The notes under the pieces: generated by a model
What the model saw: the letters and a program-made list of their open reading frames with translations, nothing else
What the model was told of the DNA's origin: nothing
Database searches by the model: none
Source of the DNA: Desulfovibrio sp. UBA6121
GTDB lineage: Bacteria; Desulfobacterota; Desulfovibrionia; Desulfovibrionales; Desulfovibrionaceae
NCBI GenBank assembly: GCA_002422505.1
Contig: DIVX01000005.1
Coordinates: forward strand, 1 to 11,320
Length of the DNA stretch: 11,320 nt
Reading direction: 5' to 3'
In this document: one piece after another, positions 7,205 to 11,320 of the stretch
How the letters are laid out: every line of letters begins with the position of its first letter
Numbering within the stretch: the stretch's first letter is position 1
Program-made: the position numbers and the translations under genes

Positions 7205-7891
7205 TTAGCCGAACAGCAGCGCCAGCGCCACGGCGAGCACCAGGGAGGGCAACAGGTTCGAAAGGTTGACGCGTTTGATGTCGAGCAGGGTGAGGCCGAT
7301 GCCCAGGATGAGCAGACCGCCTGTGGCCGTGAGCTGGCTGATGACAACCGGGGTGAAGTGCTGCTGGAACATGCCCGCAAAGATGGTCAGCCCGCCCTGG
7401 TACAACAGCACTGGTATAAAGGAGAACAGCACGCCGGAGCCGAAGGTGGAGGCCAGCGCAACGGAGGCGAAGCCGTCCAGGATGCTTTTAGTGTACAAAA
7501 CCGTGGCATCGCCGCGAATGCCTTCGTCAAACGAGCCCACAATGGCCATGGCCCCAATGCAGAAGATGAGCGAGGCGGTGATGAGCCCCTCGGTGAAGTT
7601 GGGATTGCCGGAGCGCAGCAGGTCCTTGGCGCGGTCGCCCAGGCGCTCGAAAGCCCGGTCCAGGCGCAGCAGCTCTCCCGCCAGGCCGCCCAGCAGAATG
7701 GAGAAGATGAGCAGCAGCGGGTTGGTGACGGTGAGGGCCATTTTGGCGCCGATGAGCAGCACGCAGAGCCCCAGGCCCTGGAACACGATGGAGCGGAAGC
7801 GCTCCGGGAAGCGCCCGTGCAGGGCCATGCCGGCCAGGCTTCCGGCGATGATGGCGGCGGCGTTTACAAGGGAACCGGTGGGCAAAACCAT
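7205..7891 (-). CDS. DUF554 family integral membrane protein
   Basis: This 228-residue hydrophobic protein belongs to the DUF554 family, which includes Bacillus YdfK and E. coli YqgA; its function is unknown. The start MVLPTGSLVNAAAIIAGSLAG is characteristic. About six to seven membrane segments are visible, with a short charged loop RLDRAFERLGDRAKDLLR in the middle. Further conserved-looking stretches are FCIGAMAIVGSFDEG and SILDGFASVALASTFGSGV. I chose the ATG at 7891, which has AAGG seven bases upstream. A TTG 27 bases further up is in frame but less likely. A perfect 6-bp hairpin with a 4-base loop (7911-7926) lies in its leader. The gene is divergent from the tRNA-Leu gene and seems to stand alone, since cheX starts 184 bp downstream and has its own ribosome site. 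Confidence 0.85.
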   Translation of the reverse strand: MVLPTGSLVNAAAIIAGSLAGMALHGRFPERFRSIVFQGLGLCVLLIGAKMALTVTNPLLLIFSILLGGLAGELLRLDRAFERLGDRAKDLLRSGNPNFTEGLITASLIFCIGAMAIVGSFDEGIRGDATVLYTKSILDGFASVALASTFGSGVLFSFIPVLLYQGGLTIFAGMFQQHFTPVVISQLTATGGLLILGIGLTLLDIKRVNLSNLLPSLVLAVALALLFG

Positions 7892-7990
7892 GGCGCGACC
7901 TTGGGCCTTTGCCCGCAAACGCGGGCGGTTATCGGGAGGTTTGGGCTAGCATGGCCCCGGCCCCCTGGCAAGGCCGCAGCGTGCCCCGGC

Positions 7991-8019
7991 TTGACACGGC
8001 AGGGTGCATCTCCTATGAA
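7991..8019 (+). promoter_or_regulatory. Consensus sigma-70 promoter of tRNA-Leu
   Basis: TTGACA (7991-7996), 17 bases, then TATGAA (8014-8019). The expected start near 8026 leaves about six bases before the mature tRNA. Confidence 0.8.
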
Positions 8020-8031
8020 AACCGCTCACGT

Positions 8032-8118
8032 GCCGGGATGGCGGAATTGGTAGACGCAGTGGACTCAAAATCCACCGGTGGCAACGCCTTGGGGGTTCGA
8101 TTCCCCCTCCCGGTACCA
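8032..8118 (+). tRNA. tRNA-Leu(CAA)
   Basis: This is a class II tRNA with encoded CCA. The acceptor strands GCCGGGA (8032-8038) and TCCCGGT pair over seven positions, the first being a G-U wobble. The D arm includes GCGGAATTGGTAGACGC. The anticodon arm is GTGGA-CTCAAAA-TCCAC with anticodon CAA, reading UUG leucine codons. A long variable arm follows, as expected for leucine. The T arm is GGGGG-TTCGATT-CCCCC, and ACCA ends at 8118. The 3' end from 8095 is the left copy of a direct repeat, so this gene is an integration site. Confidence 0.95.
8095..8118 (+). repeat. attL-like direct repeat (tRNA-Leu 3' end)
   Basis: This is the last 24 bases of tRNA-Leu, starting in the T loop stem at GTTCGATTCC and ending with ACCA. 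The first 18 bases are identical to those starting at 9640. After a one-base gap, GTACCA and most of the following A-rich bases also match. Tyrosine integrases commonly use this part of tRNA genes. Confidence 0.75.
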
Positions 8119-8129
8119 AAAACAAAAAC

Positions 8130-8164
8130 AGCGGCTTGCAGGTGTATACTGCGAGCCGCTTTTT
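8130..8164 (+). terminator. Rho-independent terminator of tRNA-Leu
   Basis: A 12-bp stem with one wobble pair (AGCGGCTTGCAG with CTGCGAGCCGCT) encloses a 7-base loop and is followed by TTTT. It lies 11 bases after the CCA. Since it is inside the left repeat boundary, it was probably supplied by the island. Confidence 0.85.
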
Positions 8165-8443
8165 CGTGCCATGAGAGTGTTTTTGCCAAGCTGGTCAGGG
8201 TGGCTTGTCGCGCCTCAAGAGCCCCCGCTGGGCTAGCCAAAGGCATTCACCCTGCCTCGCCGCTACCAGCCCCTCAGAAGGGTCAAATTTGTACGTTTCA
8301 CGATACCGATGTTCACGGCGAAGGCGAGGGATTAAATGGGGAGGGATGGTTCAAACCGTCTCTCCCCTTTTTTTGCATTTCGGACTATGGGGGCAGGAAT
8401 TGCCTCCCCACGCGGACTCGTCTGTGCGGGATGACGGGGTTGG
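8165..8443 (+). other. Non-coding stretch with an orphan terminator
   Basis: I see no supportable gene here. An ATG at 8169 opens only 21 codons without a ribosome site. Another frame, 8237-8334, is open for 32 codons and stops just before the terminator at 8338. It has no start and no recognisable sequence, so it could be the tail of a deleted gene or noise. A small RNA ending at that terminator is also possible, although no good promoter was found for it. Confidence 0.4.
8338..8374 (+). terminator. Strong Rho-independent terminator without an upstream gene
   Basis: A 13-bp stem (starting GGGGAGGG, with two wobble pairs) has a TCAA loop and is followed by seven T residues. It lies 70 bp before the -35 box of the island operon and would insulate that operon from upstream transcription. 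Confidence 0.85.
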
Positions 8444-8472
8444 TTGACATAGTTTACAGCTCAGCATATTTT
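8444..8472 (+). promoter_or_regulatory. Consensus sigma-70 promoter of the island operon
   Basis: TTGACA (8444-8449), 17 bases, TATTTT (8467-8472). Transcription should begin near 8479, giving a leader of about 32 bases. Two AGCAT copies 11 bp apart (8463-8467 and 8474-8478) bracket the -10 box. An inverted TTTACA/TGTAAA (8453-8458 and 8485-8490) spans the start. Either could be an autoregulatory operator, which is common in toxin-antitoxin operons, but neither is strong. Confidence 0.75.
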
Positions 8473-8510
8473 TAGCATCTGGGTTGTAAAGTGACCTGGG
8501 AGGAGAAGCT

Positions 8511-8945
8511 ATGGCAACTACAGTGTTTGACGTTGCTGCGTATATTCTAAGCAAGCAGTCAGCCCCCATTACCACCTGGAAGCTCCAGAAGCTGGTTTAC
8601 TACTCTCAGGCATGGGCGTCTGTGTGGAGCGACAATCCCCTCTTCGAAGAGAGGATTGAGGCTTGGGCAAACGGACCCGTCTGCCCTGATCTGTATGAGC
8701 AACATCGCGGACAGTTCAAGATTGCCAAGCTGGATGTTGGTGATCCTGGGGTGCTCAGCGAAGATGAAAAGGACACCATTGACAAGGTGGTGGATTTCTA
8801 CGGCAAGCACGACTCGCAGTATTTGAGCGAGTTGACCCACCGGGAGGCTCCTTGGAAGGAGGCAAGAATAGGCTTGTCCCCCGGCGAGAGAGGCAACAAG
8901 GTGATTCCTGTTGATGCCCTTTCTGAGTACTACGGTGGGCTCTAG
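8511..8945 (+). CDS. Panacea-domain (DUF4065, SocA-like) antitoxin-family protein
   Basis: This 144-residue protein is a complete Panacea/DUF4065 domain. Diagnostic stretches are TTWKLQKLVYYSQAWASVW (21-39), IEAWANGPVCPDLYEQH (49-65) and LSELTHREAPWKEAR (105-119). The family includes SocA of Caulobacter and the phage-associated GepA. Panacea proteins have been shown to serve as antitoxins for many unrelated toxins encoded beside them. That suggests this protein binds and neutralises the product of the next gene; this is inference here. GGAGGAG lies five bases before the ATG, an excellent site, so strong expression relative to its partner is likely. The partner begins nine bases after the stop. 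Base composition is lower in GC than in the flanking genes, consistent with horizontal transfer inside the island. Confidence 0.85.
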   Translation: MATTVFDVAAYILSKQSAPITTWKLQKLVYYSQAWASVWSDNPLFEERIEAWANGPVCPDLYEQHRGQFKIAKLDVGDPGVLSEDEKDTIDKVVDFYGKHDSQYLSELTHREAPWKEARIGLSPGERGNKVIPVDALSEYYGGL

Positions 8946-8954
8946 TGGTGTCGT

Positions 8955-9512
8955 ATGCCAACAAAAGCTGAGAAGAGAAAAGAAGTTCGACAGGCAAGGC
9001 ACGAGGAGTTTGAACGCAAGAAGATTCGCCTAGTCGAACAGGTTGAGCTTGAGAAGAAGGCGAAGATGCCTCCCAAGGCCCCTTCCTTTGGGCAAGAGTT
9101 GATGAGGCTTGATTGCACGAAGGAGGATCGAAAAGGGTGTTGGTCTTGGGGCGAGGATAGGAATTGGACAAACGATTATTGGAACAAGACGCTCGGACCA
9201 TTTCTCGCCGGATACACTGCCAAGACTTGGGCGGCGATTCGTGCTGAGAAATGTGGGAGCGAAGGCAAACAGAAGCATGTCTCGTATCCAGTCTCATCGA
9301 TTTGTAAAGAGGCGCGGGAGAGGCTTGTCGAGCTAGAACTTGATGATTTCGAACACATATTTAGATTCAGGATGTCTGGGGAGGGGCGCGTTTATGGCTT
9401 CGTTCCTCACCCAACTTTTCAACTCCTTTGGCTTGATAACAAACACAAGGTCTACCCGACGAACCTCCAGGATAGGGGCAAGCCCAGGCTCAAGCGTAAG
9501 CGAAAGGGGTAA
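8955..9512 (+). CDS. Unrecognised basic protein, candidate toxin partner of the Panacea antitoxin
   Basis: I do not recognise this 185-residue family with certainty. Residues 1-40 are highly charged and helical (many K, R and E, coiled-coil-like). Residues 43-100 contain several tryptophans (63, 65, 71, 76, 92). The C-terminal part has the densest pattern: KHVSYPVSSICKEARERL (107-124), then HIFRFRMSGEGRVYGF (134-149), FQLLWLDNKHKVYPT (155-169) and a basic tail RLKRKRKG. FRFRxSGxxRVYGF followed by LLWLDxxHxVYP looks like a compact beta-rich domain. A small nuclease or RelE-like toxin is possible but not shown. It starts nine bases after the Panacea gene with no clear ribosome site, so translation is probably coupled to and weaker than the antitoxin, as expected for a toxin. 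It is the last gene in the island. Confidence 0.6.
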   Translation: MPTKAEKRKEVRQARHEEFERKKIRLVEQVELEKKAKMPPKAPSFGQELMRLDCTKEDRKGCWSWGEDRNWTNDYWNKTLGPFLAGYTAKTWAAIRAEKCGSEGKQKHVSYPVSSICKEARERLVELELDDFEHIFRFRMSGEGRVYGFVPHPTFQLLWLDNKHKVYPTNLQDRGKPRLKRKRKG

Positions 9513-9639
9513 ATCACTGGGGCAACTTATTTTCGGGCTCACGCGCTGCCGAAGCACTGAGCAGGAAGGGGTAACTTTCGGGGTATCCGTGCTGTGGAAT
9601 TGTTGCTTTACTTATTGATTTCGGCACAATGCCTCAGCA
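9513..9639 (+). other. Right end of the island, no gene seen
   Basis: These 127 bases run from the stop of the candidate toxin to the right repeat. I see no open frame with a ribosome site and no strong hairpin. Nothing resembling an integrase remnant is present. Confidence 0.4.
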
Positions 9640-9662
9640 GTTCGATTCCCCCTCCCGTACCA
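9640..9662 (+). repeat. attR-like direct repeat (degenerate tRNA-Leu 3' end)
   Basis: These 23 bases repeat the tRNA-Leu 3' end with one G missing in the acceptor strand (CCCGTACCA against CCCGGTACCA). Sequence to the left does not match the T-stem 5' strand, so this is not a full tRNA gene. The similarity weakens about six bases to the right, where chromosome-side sequence should begin. Confidence 0.75.
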
Positions 9663-9672
9663 GAAACAATTG

Positions 9673-9723
9673 CAGGGTGTTGCCTCTGGCCTTGGCCAAG
9701 AATGCAACACCCTGTTGTGTTTG
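9673..9723 (+). terminator. Hairpin terminator next to the right repeat, probably the original tRNA terminator
   Basis: CAGGGTGTTGC (9673-9683) pairs perfectly with GCAACACCCTG (9704-9714) over 11 bp. It is followed by the T-rich TTGTGTTTG. It lies 10 bases after the right repeat, nearly the same offset as the terminator after the intact tRNA. It was therefore probably the native tRNA-Leu terminator before insertion. Confidence 0.65.
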
Positions 9724-9740
9724 CCCGGCAGGCCGCCGTG

Positions 9741-9773
9741 AAACCCCGGACATCACGTCCGGGGTTTTGTTTT
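9741..9773. terminator. Probable bidirectional terminator
   Basis: AAACCCCGGAC (9741-9751) pairs with GTCCGGGGTTT (9757-9767) around a 5-base loop. On the plus strand it is followed by further T residues (TTTTGTTTT overall). On the minus strand it lies about 80 bp after the cupin stop and ends in GGGGTTT, so it may also end the hcp-cluster transcript. Confidence 0.7.
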
Positions 9774-9845
9774 GCTGTGCACTGGCAGCCGGGGGGGCTG
9801 CGGAGGCAAGGAGGTGGAGGAGGTCGGCTGCGTGCCCGCGCGCGC

Positions 9846-10157
9846 CTAAATCGGCGGGGCGATGGTCACCAGCACGCGCATGTCGGTGGTGGCGCCCACG
9901 CCGTGCGGGGTGGCGATGGGGCACACCAGCACATCGCCCGTCTTGGCGGGCACCTTGCCGTCCTGGGACAGGAATTCGCCCTCGCCCTCCAGAATGGCCA
10001 GCACCAGCTCGCCCTCTATGTTGTGCGAGTGCAGGGGCAGGCCCTGGCCCGCCTTGAAGCAGAAGTTGATGACCTTCATGTGCTCGGATTCGTGCACCAG
10101 AACCATGTTTGGGCCGCCCGGCTTGAAGGCGTTGTCGAAAAGATGCTGGATCTTCAT
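9846..10157 (-). CDS. Small cupin-domain protein
   Basis: This 103-residue protein is a single conserved beta-barrel cupin. Motif 1 is GLPLHSHNIEGE (39-50), with metal-ligand candidates His43, His45 and Glu50. Motif 2 is GDVLVCPIATPHGV (74-87), with His85. Together these give the three-histidine-one-glutamate site usual for a metal-binding cupin. The substrate is not evident; such small cupins can be sensors or enzymes. AAGGAG lies eight bases before the ATG at 10157. It is 27 bp downstream of the iron-sulphur protein gene and last in the hcp-linked minus-strand cluster, so it is probably expressed with it. About 80 bp follow to the bidirectional terminator, without another gene. Confidence 0.85.
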   Translation of the reverse strand: MKIQHLFDNAFKPGGPNMVLVHESEHMKVINFCFKAGQGLPLHSHNIEGELVLAILEGEGEFLSQDGKVPAKTGDVLVCPIATPHGVGATTDMRVLVTIAPPI

Positions 10158-10184
10158 GGCGTTCGCTCCTTGCTGTTTGTGCGT

Positions 10185-11006
10185 CTAGCGGCCAAAGGGG
10201 CCGAGCCCGCCGGGAACCGGCGCGGCCTGCGCGTCTGTCAAAATCTTGCCGTCGCGGCTGATGATGAGCGTTGTGATGGGCACCTGCGCGCCCGCAGCCT
10301 GCGCGCCCTTTTGGGCTATGCCGGTCATGCCCGCGCAGCAGGGCACCTCCATGCGCAGCACGGTGATGTCCTTGATGGCGTTGTGGCGCAGGATGTCGGC
10401 CACCTTGTCGATGTAGGACTGAACGTCATCGAACTTGGGGCAGCCCAAAAGCAGCACGCGCCCTGCCAGAAAGCGCTCGTTGAAGTCCGGGAACGAGGGC
10501 GGCACGCAGTCGGCGGTCAAGAGCAGGCTGGCGTTTTGCAAAAAGGGCGCGGTGGGCGGCACCAGCCGCAGCTGGATGGGCCAGTGGGCGAGGTTGGAGA
10601 CCGCGCTGGCCTGCTGCCGGGGCACATTGGCCTGCTGGCAGGCGGAGACCGGGGGCTGCCCCATGCTCATGACACGGCTGCCGGGGCAACCGCTGTGCCC
10701 GCCGCCAGCGCCCAGACGCAGGCTGCCCGGGTCGGGCATGTGGTCGGGCACGGCGCGTCCCTGGGCCTTCAGGTGCCGGGCCACGGCCTCGGGGTCGAAG
10801 TCCTCCACCTCCACTTCCACCACCTTGAGCGCGCCGGTGGGGCATTCGCCCAGGCAGGCCCCAAGGCCGTCGCAGAACACCTCGTTCACCAGCTTGGCCT
10901 TGCCGTCCACTATGGCCAGCGCGCCCTCGGCGCAGCCGGTAACGCAATTGCCGCAGCCGTTGCAGAGGTCCTCGTTCACCGTGATGAGCTTGCGTGTCGC
11001 CTTCAT
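10185..11006 (-). CDS. Ferredoxin-type iron-sulphur protein of the hcp cluster
   Basis: This 273-residue protein has an N-terminal ferredoxin module and a long C-terminal domain. The first motif is complete: Cys15, Cys18, Cys21 and Cys25 (CNGCGNCVTGC). The second, CDGLGACLGECP, has Cys45, Cys51 and Cys55, but Leu48 stands where another cysteine would be. It may therefore hold a three-iron cluster or use another ligand. The rest carries scattered cysteines: GCPG (107), GCPKFDD (189) and VPCCAG (223-224). This architecture is familiar in anaerobes next to hcp, and the protein may be an electron donor to the hybrid cluster protein; that role is inferred. I chose the ATG at 11006 because AAAGGA lies nine bases upstream. 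A TTG six codons earlier is less likely. The gene is 125 bp after hcp and 27 bp before the cupin. Confidence 0.85.
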   Translation of the reverse strand: MKATRKLITVNEDLCNGCGNCVTGCAEGALAIVDGKAKLVNEVFCDGLGACLGECPTGALKVVEVEVEDFDPEAVARHLKAQGRAVPDHMPDPGSLRLGAGGGHSGCPGSRVMSMGQPPVSACQQANVPRQQASAVSNLAHWPIQLRLVPPTAPFLQNASLLLTADCVPPSFPDFNERFLAGRVLLLGCPKFDDVQSYIDKVADILRHNAIKDITVLRMEVPCCAGMTGIAQKGAQAAGAQVPITTLIISRDGKILTDAQAAPVPGGLGPFGR

Positions 11007-11027
11007 GTGCTGTCGTCCTTTCAAGGG

Positions 11028-11058
11028 GGGCGCGGGAGGTTCGTCGTCTCCCGCGCCC
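11028..11058. promoter_or_regulatory. Perfect 11-bp hairpin between hcp and the iron-sulphur gene
   Basis: GGGCGCGGGAG (11028-11038) and CTCCCGCGCCC (11048-11058) pair perfectly around a 9-base loop. No T-run follows on the minus strand, so a classical terminator is unlikely. An mRNA-stability or processing element between hcp and the downstream genes is one possible role. Confidence 0.45.
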
Positions 11059-11093
11059 GGTGGAGTGTGAGAGGTGGAGCCGTATACTAATCT

Positions 11094-11106
11094 AGGAATA
11101 ATTCCT
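11094..11106. promoter_or_regulatory. 13-bp palindrome downstream of hcp, candidate operator
   Basis: AGGAAT-A-ATTCCT is a perfect inverted repeat in an AT-rich patch of an otherwise GC-rich gap. TTGCAG lies just upstream and TAGTAT downstream on the minus strand, so an internal promoter for the iron-sulphur gene is possible. Their spacing is not canonical. Confidence 0.3.
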
Positions 11107-11131
11107 GTTTCTGCAAGGGCGGTCCAGGCGA

Positions 11132-11320
11132 TTAGCCCAGAATGGCCTTCAGGTCCTCATCCGGGGTGCTGATGGGCTTGATGTCGAAGTTCTGCACCAG
11201 GAAGGCCAGCACGTTCGGGGTGACGAAGGCGGGCAGGCTGGGTCCCAGGCGGATGTTCTTGATGCCGAGGGAGAGCAGGGTGAGCAGGATGGCCACGGCC
11301 TTCTGCTCGTACCAGGAGAG
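11132..11320 (-). CDS. hcp: Hybrid cluster protein (hydroxylamine reductase), C-terminal end only
   Basis: The window holds the last 62 codons of a gene that continues past its right edge. The translation begins LSWYEQKAVAILLTLLSLGI, continues with KNIRLGPSLPAF and VTPNVLAFLVQNF, and ends IKPISTPDEDLKAILG. This closely matches the remembered C-terminus of hybrid cluster proteins. The full protein, normally around 530-550 residues, has an iron-sulphur cluster and a mixed Fe-S-O cluster. It has hydroxylamine reductase activity in vitro and is linked to NO detoxification. It is the first gene visible of the cluster with the iron-sulphur protein and the cupin. Regulation, for example by an HcpR-type regulator, would be upstream of the gene and is not in view. 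Confidence 0.9.
   Translation of the reverse strand, partial: LSWYEQKAVAILLTLLSLGIKNIRLGPSLPAFVTPNVLAFLVQNFDIKPISTPDEDLKAILG

Larger units (their letters stand above)
8095..9662. mobile_element. Small tRNA-Leu-integrated genomic island carrying a toxin-antitoxin-like pair
   Basis: The island is bounded by the tRNA-Leu 3' end (8095-8118) and a repeat copy (9640-9662). The interior is visibly poorer in GC (about 50% in the genes) than the flanks (65-70%). It holds a tRNA-proximal terminator, a second terminator with no gene in front of it, one consensus promoter and two co-directional genes. No integrase, excisionase or recognisable integrase fragment is present. It may be a decayed remnant or an element mobilised in trans. 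The repeat and composition are seen directly; the mobility is inferred. Confidence 0.7.

Noticed and set aside
7892..7990. A DUF554 promoter (minus-strand TTGCCA, 17 bases, TAGCCC)
   Set aside because: The spacing fits but the -10 match is poor in a GC-rich spacer, so it is not supported enough to list.
7909..8475. Plus-strand open frames crossing the tRNA and 8205-8447
   Set aside because: They read through a tRNA gene or a strong terminator, have no ribosome site, and resemble no protein family.
8165..9639. A CRISPR array, insertion sequence or integrase gene in the island
   Set aside because: No regularly spaced repeats, no terminal inverted repeats with a transposase, and no tyrosine or serine recombinase motif were found.
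9640..9662. A second tRNA-Leu gene
   Set aside because: Only the 3' end is present; there is no anticodon or D arm, and one acceptor base is missing. A recombination repeat explains it better.
9594..11090. A 498-codon plus-strand open frame opposite the cupin and iron-sulphur genes
   Set aside because: It runs through the right repeat and two terminators and is antisense to two recognisable proteins. Its composition is that of a shadow frame.

Overview
The window is chromosomal DNA from a GC-rich anaerobic bacterium. A Desulfovibrio-type sulphate reducer (Desulfovibrionaceae) fits best. The pointers are the hybrid cluster protein (hcp) / ferredoxin / cupin cluster at the right end, the archaeal-type DUF1786 protein, the cytoplasmic PAS histidine kinase with a four-cysteine motif, and the HEAT-receiver plus CheX pair. 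The organism assignment is inferred from gene content and composition only.

Left part (1-7891). A plus-strand pair encodes a soluble histidine kinase (118-1266) and a SLOG-like protein (1309-1872). It converges on a three-gene minus-strand operon transcribed csaA, then DUF1786, then a SAM methyltransferase (3943 down to 1869). A short divergent spacer holding a 17-bp palindrome separates csaA from a membrane-anchored alpha/beta hydrolase (4032-4937). The hydrolase converges on a minus-strand operon of CheX followed by a HEAT-repeat/receiver protein (7020 down to 4934). A separate minus-strand DUF554 membrane protein (7891-7205) follows. Both convergent pairs end on one shared CTAG carrying the two stop codons on opposite strands.

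Middle (7991-9723). A tRNA-Leu(CAA) gene has its own consensus promoter and terminator. Its 3' end (8095-8118) is repeated imperfectly at 9640-9662. Between the copies lies about 1.5 kb of lower-GC DNA (near 50% against roughly 65-70% in the flanks). This DNA has one consensus promoter driving two genes: a Panacea/DUF4065 (SocA-like) antitoxin-family protein and an unrecognised basic 185-residue partner. I read it as a small tRNA-integrated island carrying a toxin-antitoxin-like pair and no visible integrase. It is the most interesting part of the window.

Right part (9741-11320). Minus-strand genes run from the truncated 3' end of hcp (hybrid cluster protein) through an iron-sulphur protein to a small cupin. 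They end at a probable bidirectional terminator at 9741-9773. The 125-bp gap between hcp and the iron-sulphur gene holds a 13-bp palindrome and a perfect 11-bp hairpin. The cluster probably serves nitrosative or redox stress defence.
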